A stretch of DNA of 64,000 nt from assembly GCA_934533135.1 (NCBI GenBank), contig CAKTBG010000003.1:58774-122773 (forward strand), given 5' to 3'. This DNA comes from an uncultured Faecalibacterium sp. Its GTDB lineage: Bacteria; Bacillota; Clostridia; Oscillospirales; Ruminococcaceae. The notes under the pieces are model-generated. The model did no database searches. It was not told where the DNA came from and saw only the letters and a program-made list of their open reading frames with translations. Shown here piece after piece: positions 49,180-59,982 of the stretch; positions within the stretch are counted from its first letter, which is position 1, and each line of letters begins with the position of its first letter. The position numbers and the translations under genes are program-made.

Positions 49180-50241
49180 ATGAGCCGTTTTCTTTCGCCA
49201 AGGCTGGCCGATGTCACGCCCTATACCCCGGGCGAACAGCCGCAGGATCAGAAATACATCAAACTGAACACCAACGAAAGCCCCTATCCGCCCTCCCCGG
49301 CGGTGGTGGAGGCCATCAGCAAAGCCGAGGTCGAAGCACTCCGGCTCTACTCCGACCCGGCCTGCGCCGACCTGCTGGATGCGGCGGCAAAGCACTTCGG
49401 GCTGAAGCCGAACCAGATCATGCCCGGCAACGGCAGCGACGAGAACCTCTTTTTTGCCCTCCGTGCCTTCTGCGATGAAGCGCATCCGCTGGCCTACGCC
49501 GACATCACCTATGGCTGCTACGGCGTCTGGTGCGGCCTGATGCACATCCCCAGCGACATCGTGCCGCTGAAAGCGGACTTCACCCTCGACCCGGCGGATT
49601 ACTGCGGCAGAAACGAGACCATCGTGATCGCCAACCCCAATGCCCCCACCGGTCTGGCTCTGCCCCGCAGTGCCATCGAGGGCATCCTGAAAGCGAACCC
49701 CGACAACGTCGTCATCGTTGACGAGGCCTATGTTGATTTCGGCGGCGAGAGCTGCGTGCCCCTCATCGACCGGTACGACAACCTGCTGGTCGTCCAGACC
49801 TTCTCGAAATCCCGGCAGCTGGCCGGTGCGCGGCTGGGTCTGGCCATGGGAAACGAAAGGCTGATCGCCGACCTGAATCGGGTCAAGTTCAGCCTGAACC
49901 CCTACAACATCAACCGCCTGACCCTGAAAGCAGGACAGGCCGCGTTGGAAGATACCGCCTACTTCGACAAGACCCGTTCGGCCATCATCGAGACGCGCCA
50001 GTGGACAAAGAAAGAGCTGGAAAAACGGGGCTTTGCCTGCACCGACAGCCAGTCGAACTTCCTGTTTGCAGAGAGTGACCGGAAGGACGGCGGCACCCTG
50101 TACCGGAAGCTGAAGGAAAAGGGCGTGCTGGTCCGCCATTTCGATGCGCCCCGCATCGCCAACCGGCTGCGGATCACCATCGGCACACCGGAGGAGATGC
50201 AGGCTTTGCTGGCGGCAATGGACGAGATCTTGGAGGGGTAA
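49180..50241 (+). CDS. hisC: Histidinol-phosphate aminotransferase
   Basis: A 353-residue PLP enzyme (fold type I): KLNTNESPYPPSPAV, GNGSDENLFFALRAF, ANPNAPTGLALP, DEAYVDFGG, and the PLP lysine in TFSKSRQLAGARLGLAMG. It transaminates imidazole acetol phosphate. The ATG at 49180 follows GGGAGG; the upstream in-frame ATGs fall inside the repeat. Confidence 0.94.
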   Translation: MSRFLSPRLADVTPYTPGEQPQDQKYIKLNTNESPYPPSPAVVEAISKAEVEALRLYSDPACADLLDAAAKHFGLKPNQIMPGNGSDENLFFALRAFCDEAHPLAYADITYGCYGVWCGLMHIPSDIVPLKADFTLDPADYCGRNETIVIANPNAPTGLALPRSAIEGILKANPDNVVIVDEAYVDFGGESCVPLIDRYDNLLVVQTFSKSRQLAGARLGLAMGNERLIADLNRVKFSLNPYNINRLTLKAGQAALEDTAYFDKTRSAIIETRQWTKKELEKRGFACTDSQSNFLFAESDRKDGGTLYRKLKEKGVLVRHFDAPRIANRLRITIGTPEEMQALLAAMDEILEG

Positions 50242-50244
50242 ACC

Positions 50245-50835
50245 ATGCGGGAAGTCACGGTAACACGAAACACGAACGAGACACAGATCGAGCTGAACCT
50301 GAATCTGGACGGCACCGGCCGGTATCAGGTGGACACCGGCTGCGGATTCCTGAACCATATGCTGGAACTGTTTGCGCGGCATGGCCGGTTTGATCTGGTG
50401 CTCACCTGCCACGGCGACGTGGAGGTGGATTACCACCACACGGCCGAGGACATCGGCATCGCGCTGGGGCAGGCTTTCCACACCGTTCTGGGCGAAAAAC
50501 GGGGCATCCAGCGGTACGGCAGCTTTTATCTGCCCATGGACGAAGCCCTCATCCTCTGTGCCGTGGATCTCTCAGGCCGCTGCACCCTGAACTGGGATGT
50601 CCACTGCCAGACCGAGAAAGTCGGCGACTTTGACGTGGAGTGCATAAAGGAGTTCTGGCTGGGGTTTGCCCGCAATGCGCAGGCCACCCTCCACTTCGTC
50701 CAGTTTGCGGGCGAGAACACCCACCACATCCTCGAAGCCTGTTTCAAGGGTGCAGGCCGGGCACTGGCCGCGGCGGTCAGGATCGACGCCGCCCACCCGG
50801 ACGAGATCCCCTCAACGAAAGGACTGCTGGTATGA
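50245..50835 (+). CDS. hisB: Imidazoleglycerol-phosphate dehydratase
   Basis: A 196-residue monofunctional dehydratase with both metal-binding DxHHxxED-type motifs (VDYHHTAEDIGIALGQA and THHILEACFKGAGRAL). It has no phosphatase domain; that step is done by the PHP protein at the end of the operon. Overlaps hisH by 4 bp. Confidence 0.95.
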   Translation: MREVTVTRNTNETQIELNLNLDGTGRYQVDTGCGFLNHMLELFARHGRFDLVLTCHGDVEVDYHHTAEDIGIALGQAFHTVLGEKRGIQRYGSFYLPMDEALILCAVDLSGRCTLNWDVHCQTEKVGDFDVECIKEFWLGFARNAQATLHFVQFAGENTHHILEACFKGAGRALAAAVRIDAAHPDEIPSTKGLLV

Positions 50836-51440
50836 TCGCGATCGTGGATTATGGCGTCGGCAACCTGTTCAGCCTTCGCTCCAGCCTTGCAAAGCTGGGG
50901 CTGGAAGCGGTCGTCACCGCCGACCCGGAGGTTCTCCGGAAGGCCGACCGGCTGATCCTGCCCGGCGTGGGTGCCTTTGCCGACGCCATGGCAAAGCTGG
51001 AAGCCACCGGCCTTGTGCCGGTTTTAAAAGAAGAAGCAGCGAAAAAGCCGCTGCTGGGCATCTGCCTTGGGATGCAGCTGCTGTTTGAACGAAGCTATGA
51101 GTACGGTACCCACGCGGGGCTCGGGCTGATCCCGGGCGAGGTCTGCCCGCTGGAACCCGACCTGACCGACAAGAGCCTGAAAGTGCCTCAGATCGGCTGG
51201 AATGCCCTTCACATCGTGCGGGAAGACCCGCTTTTCCGGTACATCCAAGAGGGCGAATACGTCTACTACGTCCACAGCTATTACGCCAAGCACTGCGCCG
51301 AAAGCACGCTGGCCGTCAGTGAGTATTCCATCCCGGTCACGGGCGCGGTGCGGTGCGGGAAGGTGTACGGCACGCAGTTCCACCCGGAAAAAAGCGGGGA
51401 TACGGGCTTGCGGATCCTGAAGGCGTTTGCGGAATTGTAA
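50832..51440 (+). CDS. hisH: Imidazole glycerol phosphate synthase, glutaminase subunit
   Basis: A 202-residue class I glutamine amidotransferase: start DYGVGNLFSLRSSL, nucleophile Cys in LLGICLGMQLLF, and the His/Glu pair of GTQFHPEKSG. It supplies ammonia to HisF. A repeat and hisA follow. Confidence 0.95.
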   Translation: MIAIVDYGVGNLFSLRSSLAKLGLEAVVTADPEVLRKADRLILPGVGAFADAMAKLEATGLVPVLKEEAAKKPLLGICLGMQLLFERSYEYGTHAGLGLIPGEVCPLEPDLTDKSLKVPQIGWNALHIVREDPLFRYIQEGEYVYYVHSYYAKHCAESTLAVSEYSIPVTGAVRCGKVYGTQFHPEKSGDTGLRILKAFAEL

Positions 51441-51456
51441 CGGGCTTGCCCGCTTG

Positions 51457-51560
51457 CCCTCTCAGTCAAAGCCTGTCGGCTTTGCCAGCCATCCTCCCTT
51501 TGTCGCTAACGCGACATCTCCCTCCGGCCGGAGGGAGTCTTTCCCAAAGGGAGAGCCAAG
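51457..51560 (+). repeat. Interspersed GC-rich repeat, copy 6, between hisH and hisA
   Basis: The core unit (CCCTCTCAGTCAAAGCC to GGGAGAGCC) is split by an inserted module, TTGTCGCTAACGCGACA plus CTCCCTCCGGCCGGAGGGAG, also seen in copy 5. Confidence 0.85.
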
Positions 51561-51576
51561 ATAAGGAGTTTATACA

Positions 51577-52296
51577 ATGGAATTATTCCCTGCCATCGAC
51601 CTGCGCGGCGGCCATGTGGTGCGGCTGACGCAGGGCGACTATGACCGGATGACCGTCTACGGGGAGGATCCCTGCGCACAGGCGCAGATCTTTCGGGAAG
51701 CGGGTGCCAAGAACCTCCACGTCGTCGATCTGGACGGTGCGAAGGACGGCACCCTCGCCAACTACGATGCCATTGCCGCCCTCGCAAAACAGGGCGGCCT
51801 GTATCTCGAGGTCGGCGGCGGCATCCGCACCGAAGAGCGGATCGAAAAATACCTGTCGCTGGGCGTGGGCCGCTGCATCCTTGGCAGCGTGGCCGTGACG
51901 GATTTCGACTTTACCGCCCGGATGCTGAAACAGTATGGCGACCGGATCGCCGTGGGCGTGGATGCAAAAGACGGCTTTGTTGCCATCCATGGCTGGAAGG
52001 AAGTCAGCCGGGAAAAGGGCGTGGATTTCTGCAAGCGGCTGGCCGATGCCGGCTGTTCGGCGGTCATCTACACCGACATTGCCTGCGACGGCGCGATGCA
52101 GGGCACGAATCTCCGGCTTTATCGCCAGCTCGTGCAGGAAGTGCCGGGGATGGCGTTCACCGCCAGCGGCGGCATTTCCACGGAATCGGAGCTGCTGGAG
52201 CTGGAACAGATGGGCGTGGCGGCTGCCATTCTGGGCAAAAGCCTCTACACCGGCACGCTTGACCTGAAACGCTGCGTCGAACTGGTGCAGAAATAA
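51577..52296 (+). CDS. hisA: Phosphoribosylformimino-AICAR-P isomerase
   Basis: A 239-residue TIM barrel: catalytic Asp in PAIDLRGGHVVRL, phosphate loops VGGGIRTEERIEKYL and TASGGISTESELLEL, and catalytic Asp of YTDIACDGAMQGTN. Acts just before HisHF. Confidence 0.94.
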   Translation: MELFPAIDLRGGHVVRLTQGDYDRMTVYGEDPCAQAQIFREAGAKNLHVVDLDGAKDGTLANYDAIAALAKQGGLYLEVGGGIRTEERIEKYLSLGVGRCILGSVAVTDFDFTARMLKQYGDRIAVGVDAKDGFVAIHGWKEVSREKGVDFCKRLADAGCSAVIYTDIACDGAMQGTNLRLYRQLVQEVPGMAFTASGGISTESELLELEQMGVAAAILGKSLYTGTLDLKRCVELVQK

Positions 52297-52314
52297 ACAG
52301 AGGGGAAACGAACG

Positions 52315-53070
52315 ATGATCACAAAACGCATCATTCCCTGCCTCGATGTCCGGGATGGCCGGGTCGTCAAGGGAACCAACTTTGAGGGCATCCGGGATGT
52401 GGCCGACCCGGTGGAGATGGCGCGGATGTACAACGCCACCGGTGCAGATGAGCTGGTGTTCTACGACATCACGGCCAGCTTTGAGGGGCGTGCCCTCTTC
52501 ACCGAGATCCTGACAAAGGTGGCCAGCGAGATCTTCATCCCGCTGACCGTGGGCGGCGGCATCCAGACGCTGGAAGATTTTGACCGGGTGCTCAAATGCG
52601 GGGCCGATAAGGTCAGTGTCAACTCGGGCGCACTGCGCGACCCCAGCCTCATCCCGGCGGCAGCGCAGCGGTACGGCAACCAGTGCGTCGTCCTCTCCGC
52701 CGACGTCAAGCGGGTGGACGGCAGATTCATGGTCTTTGCCAAGGGCGGCCGGGAGAACACCGGCCGGGATGCGCTGGACTGGATCGGCTGGGCGGTGGAG
52801 CACGGCGCAGGCGAAGTCTGCCTGAACAGCATCGACACCGACGGCGTGCGCAGCGGCTTTGACCTCGAAATGCTGGACGCGGTGGCTGCACGGGTGAACG
52901 TGCCCATCATTGCCAGCGGCGGTGCAGGCAAAAAGGAAGATTTCCTCGAGCTGTTCCACCACAAGGGCATCGACGCCGGGCTTGCGGCGGGCATCTTCCA
53001 CCAGAAGCTGCTGACCATCGGGGAGCTAAAGGAGTACTTAAACCAAAATGGAGTGGAAATGCGGGTGTGA
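52315..53070 (+). CDS. hisF: Imidazole glycerol phosphate synthase, cyclase subunit
   Basis: A 251-residue TIM barrel: RIIPCLDVRDGRVVKGTNFEG (catalytic Asp11), VGGGIQTLEDFDRVL, NSIDTDGVRSGFDLEML (catalytic Asp), and ASGGAGKKEDF. It forms the synthase with HisH. Confidence 0.96.
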   Translation: MITKRIIPCLDVRDGRVVKGTNFEGIRDVADPVEMARMYNATGADELVFYDITASFEGRALFTEILTKVASEIFIPLTVGGGIQTLEDFDRVLKCGADKVSVNSGALRDPSLIPAAAQRYGNQCVVLSADVKRVDGRFMVFAKGGRENTGRDALDWIGWAVEHGAGEVCLNSIDTDGVRSGFDLEMLDAVAARVNVPIIASGGAGKKEDFLELFHHKGIDAGLAAGIFHQKLLTIGELKEYLNQNGVEMRV

Positions 53071-53140
53071 ACCCCTTGCGTTTCCGAACGATTTAGGATA
53101 AACTGTAAGCAATCCCCTTTTGAGGGGGAGGAGACGTTTT

Positions 53141-53776
53141 ATGGAACTGAAATTTGACGAAAAAGGCCTGATCCCCGCCATCGTGCAGGATCACTACACC
53201 AAGGAAGTGCTGACCCTCGCGTACATGAATGCCGAGACGCTGGCTCTCACCATTGCCGAGGGGCGCACCGTGTTCTGGAGCCGGAGCCGTCAGGAGATCT
53301 GGCGCAAGGGCGAGACCAGCGGCAACGTCCAGAAGGTGGTGTCCATCACCGCCGACTGCGACAAGGACGCGCTGGTGGTCGAAGTCGTCAAGAGCGGCCC
53401 GGCCTGCCACACCGGTGCCGAGAGCTGCTTCTTCCACGAGGTGTATGTCTCGCCGGAGCTCAAGCAGTTCAGCTGGCAGGGGCTGTATGACCTCATCAAG
53501 GGGCGCAAGACCGACCCGCAGGAGGGCAGCTACACCACCTACCTCTTTGCGAAGGGCAAGGAAAAGATCCTCAAAAAGGTCGGCGAGGAGTGTACCGAGG
53601 TCATCATCGCAGGCGAAAAAGAGGACAAAGAAGAAACGATCTACGAGATCAGTGATCTGGCGTACCATGTTCTGGTCCTGATGGTTCAGGCCGGCATTAC
53701 GGTGGAGGACATCACCCGTGAGCTGGAAAAGCGGCACGTCATCGACCACAAGGTGAAACAGGAAAGGATGCAGTGA
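53141..53776 (+). CDS. hisIE: HisIE: phosphoribosyl-AMP cyclohydrolase / -ATP pyrophosphatase
   Basis: A 211-residue bifunctional enzyme: the HisI part ([18 protein letters not shown], then zinc residues DCDKDAL and GPACHTG) and the HisE part after about residue 120 ([14 protein letters not shown] and [13 protein letters not shown]). It carries out steps two and three. TTGCGT, 17 bp, TAAACT just upstream (53077-53105 region) may be a secondary internal promoter. Confidence 0.95.
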   Translation: MELKFDEKGLIPAIVQDHYTKEVLTLAYMNAETLALTIAEGRTVFWSRSRQEIWRKGETSGNVQKVVSITADCDKDALVVEVVKSGPACHTGAESCFFHEVYVSPELKQFSWQGLYDLIKGRKTDPQEGSYTTYLFAKGKEKILKKVGEECTEVIIAGEKEDKEETIYEISDLAYHVLVLMVQAGITVEDITRELEKRHVIDHKVKQERMQ

Positions 53777-54609
53777 ATTCAACTATGGCAGATTACAAGA
53801 AGTCCAGCGTTCATTGTCACTCGACCATGTGTGACGGCAAAAATACCTTACAGGATATGGCCTCCGCTGCCTGTGCGCAGGGGCTGACCACACTGGGCTT
53901 CACCGGCCATAGCTACACCCAGCGCGACCGGGAATACTGCATGAGCCCCAGCCGCACCGCCCAGTACAAGGCCACCATCGCCAAGCTCAAGGCGGAGTAC
54001 AAGGGCAAGGTGGACATCCTCTGCGGCATCGAGTGGGATCTGCTGAGCGAGGATAAGTACGAGGCTTACGATTACTGGATCGGCAGCGCACACCACATCT
54101 ACGGCAAAAAGACCGGCAAGTATTACGAGATCGACTTCCGCCCCAAGGATCTGTGGGATTGCATCAACGACGATTTTGAGGGCGACGCACTGGCGGCCGT
54201 GGAAGCCTACTTCGCCGAGGTGGAGAAGGTCGCGGCCCTCAAGCCCGACATCCTCGCCCACATCGACCTCATCAAGAAGCTGAACGCAGAGGGCGAATTC
54301 TTCGACGAGGAGTCGCCCCGCTACAAGGCTGCTGCGCGCAAGGCACTGCAGGCGGCCAAGGACAACGACTGCCTGCTGGAAGTCAACACCGGCGGCGTCT
54401 ACCGCGGCTACCGCAAGGATTTTTACCCCGGCGCATGGCTGCTGGGCGAGTGGCAGAAGATGGGCGGCAAGGTCATCATCACCTCCGACGCCCACGATGT
54501 GTCCAGCTTGACCTACGGCTTCGACGAGGCAGCTGCCGCCCTCAAAGCCGCCGGTTTTGCCAGCGTGGAAGTGCTGACCGCCAACGGCTTTGAAACACAG
54601 GAACTGTAA
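53773..54609 (+). CDS. hisK: Histidinol-phosphatase, PHP type
   Basis: A 278-residue PHP-family phosphatase that makes histidinol from histidinol phosphate. Metal-ligand motifs are [40 protein letters not shown] and [10 protein letters not shown]. The GTG start at 53773 overlaps the hisIE stop (GTGA) and has AGGAAAGG at a good distance; the ATG at 53785 has none. Its presence completes the whole pathway in one operon. Confidence 0.9.
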   Translation: MNSTMADYKKSSVHCHSTMCDGKNTLQDMASAACAQGLTTLGFTGHSYTQRDREYCMSPSRTAQYKATIAKLKAEYKGKVDILCGIEWDLLSEDKYEAYDYWIGSAHHIYGKKTGKYYEIDFRPKDLWDCINDDFEGDALAAVEAYFAEVEKVAALKPDILAHIDLIKKLNAEGEFFDEESPRYKAAARKALQAAKDNDCLLEVNTGGVYRGYRKDFYPGAWLLGEWQKMGGKVIITSDAHDVSSLTYGFDEAAAALKAAGFASVEVLTANGFETQEL

Positions 54610-54630
54610 AAACAGTCCCAATATCGGAAA

Positions 54631-54669
54631 AAGGGCGATCCCTCGGCAACGCCGAGGGGTCGCCCTTTG
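54631..54669 (+). terminator. Terminator of the histidine operon
   Basis: GGGCGATCCCTCGGC against GCCGAGGGGTCGCCC, then TTT. Confidence 0.85.
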
Positions 54670-54692
54670 CAAGTGCAACACCCGGAGGAACT

Positions 54693-56090
54693 ATGACCCA
54701 AACTGCAAAAAGATCTTTTTTCAACCAGAATGTGGATCTGATGAACGGCCCCATCCTGAAAAGCCTGCTGGTCTTTATGCTGCCGATCTTTGTATCGAGC
54801 CTTTTTCAGCAGCTCTACAACACCGTGGATACCATGATCGTCGGCAATGTGCTGGGCGACAATGCCCTTGCCGCCATTGGCTCCTGCGGCTCGATCTACG
54901 AGCTTCTGGTCGGATTCGGCATCGGCATCGGCAATGGCCTTGCAATCGTCGCAGCGCGCTCCTACGGGGCGCAGGACGAGGAACTGCTCAAAAAGACTGT
55001 GGCAGGCTCCCTCGTCATCGGTCTGATCGCCTCGGCGGTCATCACGCTGGCCGGGGCACTCGGCCTGCATCCCCTGCTTGTTCTGCTGGATACCCCGGCG
55101 GAGATCCTCGAGGACGCATACCGCTACATCTTCCTCATTGACCTCGGCGTGATCGTGATGTTTGCCTACAACCTCTGCGCCGGATTGCTCCGCGCCATCG
55201 GCAACAGCGTGATGCCGCTGGTCTTCCTGATCCTCTCTTCCCTGCTGAATGTCGTGCTGGACATCGCCTTCATCGCCGGGATGGGGATGGGCGTGGCGGG
55301 TGCCGCCGTCGCCACCGTCCTTGCGCAGGGCGTGTCGGTGGTGCTCTGCGTGCTCTACGTCTGCCAAAAAGTCCGCATCCTCCTGCCCGCCAAGCAACAC
55401 TTCCGGGTCGGCAGCCACCTCTATTGGGAGCTGTTCAGCCAGAGCATCTCCATGGGGCTGATGAGCAGCATCGTCTCGGCGGGTTCGGTCATCCTGCAGT
55501 ATGGCATCAACGGTCTGGGCACGCTGGTCATCGCGGGGCATTCGGCCGCCCGGAAGCTCTTCTCCGTCACCGATATGCCGGTCATGGCCATGGCGTCGGC
55601 GGGCTCGACCTTTGTTTCCCAGAACCGGGGCGCAAACCACCCCGACCGTGTCCGCAAGGGAATGCGGGATATCTACCTCTATTCCGTTGTCGTGGCCATC
55701 TGCGCCGTGCTGCTGATGCAGGTCGGAGCCGAGGGCATGGTTCGGCTGGTGTCGGGTTCCAGTGAGCCGGTGGTGATCGAAAACGGTGCCCGGTATCTGC
55801 GCTGGAACGCCCCCTTCTACTCCATTCTGGGCGTTCTGATCGCAACCCGCTACGCGCTGCAGAGCCTCGGCCAGAAAGTCCTGCCGCTCTTTTCCAGCGT
55901 CATCGAGTTCGTGGGGAAGATCCTGTTCGTTCTCTTTTTCATCCCGCGCTTTCAGTACAATGCGGTCATCCTCTGCGAGCCGCTCATCTGGTGCGTCATG
56001 GCCGCCTACCTTGTGGCCGTTTACCGCCACGATGCGTTTGTGTTCGGCACCGCCCGCACCCGGAAGACCGGGCAAAAGGGCACGGTCTGA
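54693..56090 (+). CDS. MATE family efflux transporter
   Basis: A 465-residue membrane protein with 12 hydrophobic segments in two halves. MATE hallmarks are LVFMLPIFVSSLFQQLYNTVDTMIVGNVLG near the start and the second-half repeat LFSVTDMPVMAMASAGSTFVSQN. It exports cationic drugs or metabolites using a sodium or proton gradient. GGAGG precedes the start. Just downstream of the his terminator, but apparently a separate unit. Confidence 0.92.
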   Translation: MTQTAKRSFFNQNVDLMNGPILKSLLVFMLPIFVSSLFQQLYNTVDTMIVGNVLGDNALAAIGSCGSIYELLVGFGIGIGNGLAIVAARSYGAQDEELLKKTVAGSLVIGLIASAVITLAGALGLHPLLVLLDTPAEILEDAYRYIFLIDLGVIVMFAYNLCAGLLRAIGNSVMPLVFLILSSLLNVVLDIAFIAGMGMGVAGAAVATVLAQGVSVVLCVLYVCQKVRILLPAKQHFRVGSHLYWELFSQSISMGLMSSIVSAGSVILQYGINGLGTLVIAGHSAARKLFSVTDMPVMAMASAGSTFVSQNRGANHPDRVRKGMRDIYLYSVVVAICAVLLMQVGAEGMVRLVSGSSEPVVIENGARYLRWNAPFYSILGVLIATRYALQSLGQKVLPLFSSVIEFVGKILFVLFFIPRFQYNAVILCEPLIWCVMAAYLVAVYRHDAFVFGTARTRKTGQKGTV

Positions 56091-56099
56091 GGCGGCAGC

Positions 56100-56876
56100 T
56101 CACCCCATCTTCTTTTTCTGCTGGTGTGCCAGAATGGGCATCAGCAGCGGGGTGGGCACGAAGTGCTGGGCGGTGGTGGCTGCGCGCATGAGAGCCGACG
56201 GCACGATGATGGTCCTGCCGCGCAGCATTCCGCGCAGAGCTTCCTCGACACAGAACTGGGGCGTGATGCCCTTGAGCGCGAACACAACGTCGGCGCAGTC
56301 GTTGAACTCGGTGTTCACCGGGCCGGGGCAGAGGGCGCAGACGTAGACCGGGCTGTGTGCCTCCCGCAGCTCTTCGGCCACGCTCCGGGTCAGGCTGACG
56401 ACGTATGCTTTGGTGGCATAGTACCCGGCCATGTAGGGGCCGCCGGGCAGCAGACCCGCCGAGGACGCCACATTGAGCACGGTGCCGAAGCCCTGTGCCT
56501 GCATCTTCTGCACGGCAAACTTGAACAGCCGGTGCAGGGCGAGGACGTTTACCTTCGCCATGGACAGCTCCCGCGCCGCATCCGTCTCGAGAAAGCGGCC
56601 GCAGACGCCGAAACCGGCATTGTTGATGAAGATGTCGATCCGCTCGCCGTCCAGTGCGGCGCAGAGGCGGTCGAGTTCGGCCTCCTGCGCGAGATCCGCC
56701 GTCAGGATGCGGCTGACGGTGTTGTACTTGGCCAGCAGCTCGGCGGCGAGGGTTTCCAGCCGGTCTTTGCGCCGGGCGGTGAGGATGAGCCGGAACCCCA
56801 GCTTTGCATACCGCCGGGCGAACTCCTGCCCGATGCCCGAGCTTGCGCCGGTGATCCATACCGTTTTGTGTGCCAT
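56100..56876 (-). CDS. Short-chain dehydrogenase/reductase
   Basis: A 258-residue SDR (DltE/YqjQ-like): cofactor loop TGASSGIGQEFARRYAK, structural NNAGFG, catalytic Ser of VASSAGLLPG and the YYATKAYV motif (Tyr/Lys). The Arg-rich second strand (LTARRKDRL) suggests NADP. A C-terminal tail ends HQQKKKMG. The substrate is unknown. The ATG at 56876 is preferred to that at 56888, which sits on the Shine-Dalgarno. Confidence 0.88.
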   Translation of the reverse strand: MAHKTVWITGASSGIGQEFARRYAKLGFRLILTARRKDRLETLAAELLAKYNTVSRILTADLAQEAELDRLCAALDGERIDIFINNAGFGVCGRFLETDAARELSMAKVNVLALHRLFKFAVQKMQAQGFGTVLNVASSAGLLPGGPYMAGYYATKAYVVSLTRSVAEELREAHSPVYVCALCPGPVNTEFNDCADVVFALKGITPQFCVEEALRGMLRGRTIIVPSALMRAATTAQHFVPTPLLMPILAHQQKKKMG

Positions 56877-56913
56877 AACAGATTCCATCCTTTCGGGAGT
56901 TTTTGTTGCTGCA

Positions 56914-56942
56914 AGAATAGCACAGTTTGGGCTGTGTTGCAA
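56914..56942 (-). promoter_or_regulatory. Promoter of the SDR gene
   Basis: Leftward TTGCAA, 17 bp, TATTCT. Confidence 0.65.
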
Positions 56943-56988
56943 TTTCTTTATTCGATTTACATTGATTTGTTTTTATGATATGATTTGA

Positions 56989-58470
<1,482 letters not shown>

Positions 58471-58485
58471 TCGGAGGTGTACACT

Positions 58486-59160
58486 GTGCAGCAAACCAAA
58501 ACCAAGCAGCTTGTAACGCGCTGGGTCATCTATCTGGTCGGCATGGTCTCTCTTGTCGCCGGGCTGACCTTGAACACCAAGACCGGCCTTGGTGCGGCGG
58601 CCATCGTATCGGTGGCCCACACCATCAGCCTGTGTACCGGCTTTACCCTCGGCAACATCAGCCTTGTGACCTATGTTCTCTTTATCGCGGCGCAGTTCGT
58701 CCTCAAGGGCAGCAAACGGAACTGGCTCGACTTGCTCCAGCTGGTCGTCAGCGTGGTGTTTACCCGGGTGCTGGACTTCATGAAAGCCGTCGTGACCTAC
58801 CAGAGCGGCCAGAGTCTGGTCTTTGACCTGCTCCTGCTGGCTCTCTCCATCGTCCTCACTGGCACCGGTGCGGCTATGGTGCTGAGCATGGATCTGATCC
58901 CGAACCCCGCCGACGGCATTGTAAACGCCCTTTCGATGCGCTCCGGCAAGGAGGTCGGCGTCTGCAAGAGCTGCTTCGACATCGTGAATGTCGCCGCCTC
59001 CTTCCTCATCGGCCTTGCCCACGGCAATCCGCTGCTGGGCATCGGCGTCGGCACCATCCTCTCGATGCTCTGCATCGGCCGGTATATCTCCCTGTTCAAC
59101 AAATTCTTCCGGCGAAAGCTCCGCCTTGCCGCCGGGCTAGAACAACCCGCGGCCGTGTGA
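58486..59160 (+). CDS. YczE/YitT-like membrane protein
   Basis: A 224-residue protein with five or six membrane segments: RWVIYLVGMVSLVAGLTLNTKTGLGAAA, a charged loop, and the conserved DLIPNPADGIVNALS and GVGTILSMLCIGRYI of the YczE/YyaS group. The family function is unknown, with transport suspected. It begins 15 bp behind the phospho-beta-glucosidase (GTG start, GGAGG 8 nt upstream) and ends in a terminator, so the two form a unit. Confidence 0.8.
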   Translation: MQQTKTKQLVTRWVIYLVGMVSLVAGLTLNTKTGLGAAAIVSVAHTISLCTGFTLGNISLVTYVLFIAAQFVLKGSKRNWLDLLQLVVSVVFTRVLDFMKAVVTYQSGQSLVFDLLLLALSIVLTGTGAAMVLSMDLIPNPADGIVNALSMRSGKEVGVCKSCFDIVNVAASFLIGLAHGNPLLGIGVGTILSMLCIGRYISLFNKFFRRKLRLAAGLEQPAAV

Positions 59161-59173
59161 TCCCAAAACAAAG

Positions 59174-59222
59174 CAATGCCGCCCCGCAGAGGCCAGAAAG
59201 CTCTGCGGGGCGGCATTGTTTG
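59174..59222. terminator. Bidirectional terminator YczE-like / membrane protein
   Basis: CAATGCCGCCCCGCAGAG against CTCTGCGGGGCGGCATTG, 18 bp perfect. Confidence 0.92.
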
Positions 59223-59241
59223 TAAAAGGGGGAGAAGCGTG

Positions 59242-59763
59242 TTATTCTTTGGCGGCGGAAACGCTCTTTTCGGCCAGAAGTTTTGCCGGTTTCATCAGCA
59301 GGATGCAGACCCCGTTGAAGACCAGCGAGCCGACGATGTAGGTCACGAAGAAGAGCGGAAGGTTGGCGGCAAAGGTCTTGGCGTCGATGCAGGCGACCGT
59401 CAGGTAGGCAAAGCCGACGTTGTTCAGCACCTTGGGGGCATAGGGGTGCAGGATGATGAGGATGAACAGCACCACAGCCAGCGGGAGGAGCAGACCCAGC
59501 AGCCCGCCGACCACCGGGGTCAGTGCGGTGATGCCGAGGATGGCCAGCACGGTCAGCACCATGCCCACCAGACCGCCCAGCTCGACGGAGACAAAGCGAT
59601 CCTTGATGTCGCCCTCCATCGTAAAGAGCATGATGTTGCCAAGGAACACCAGCCAGCTGTACTCGAAGTCGATGATGTGGAAGAAGGCGTTGGCGATCAG
59701 GATCCAGACCAGCATCATCAGCCGGAAGTAAAGGAGAAAACGCTTGGTGACAGTTTCGTTCAT
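59242..59763 (-). CDS. Small multi-pass membrane protein, unknown function
   Basis: A 173-residue protein with five or six hydrophobic segments (LMMLVWILIANAFFHII, WLVFLGNIMLF, LVGMVLTVLAILGITAL, LLGLLLPLAVVLFILII) and a lysine-rich end. It weakly resembles the DUF1097 group of small inner-membrane proteins. GGAGG lies before the ATG at 59763, and a good promoter lies upstream. It is monocistronic with no functional clue from neighbours. Confidence 0.7.
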   Translation of the reverse strand: MNETVTKRFLLYFRLMMLVWILIANAFFHIIDFEYSWLVFLGNIMLFTMEGDIKDRFVSVELGGLVGMVLTVLAILGITALTPVVGGLLGLLLPLAVVLFILIILHPYAPKVLNNVGFAYLTVACIDAKTFAANLPLFFVTYIVGSLVFNGVCILLMKPAKLLAEKSVSAAKE

Positions 59764-59900
59764 GGGTGGAACCTCCATTTTACAGTCATCTTTGCACCCT
59801 GCTCCCAAAAGCAGCGTGCAGAAAATACAGCGCGTATGATTTTGCGCTTCATACACGTTTTGTTATCCCTTTTGCAGGGAAAGAATGGAATTCCAGCCCT

Positions 59901-59929
59901 AGTATAGCGTGTTTTGCACTGGAATGCAA
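59901..59929 (-). promoter_or_regulatory. Promoter of the small membrane protein gene
   Basis: Leftward TTGCAT, 17 bp, TATACT. Confidence 0.7.
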
Positions 59930-59946
59930 GTTTTAATTTACAATAA

Positions 59947-59965
59947 TGGCAATTTTAAATTGCCA
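59947..59965. terminator. Weak terminator or operator palindrome
   Basis: TGGCAATTTTAAATTGCCA is a perfect dyad after the GNAT gene and just upstream of the promoter at 59901-59929; it could end the GNAT transcript or bind a regulator. Confidence 0.4.
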
Positions 59966-59982
59966 AAACGTCTGAAACACCC

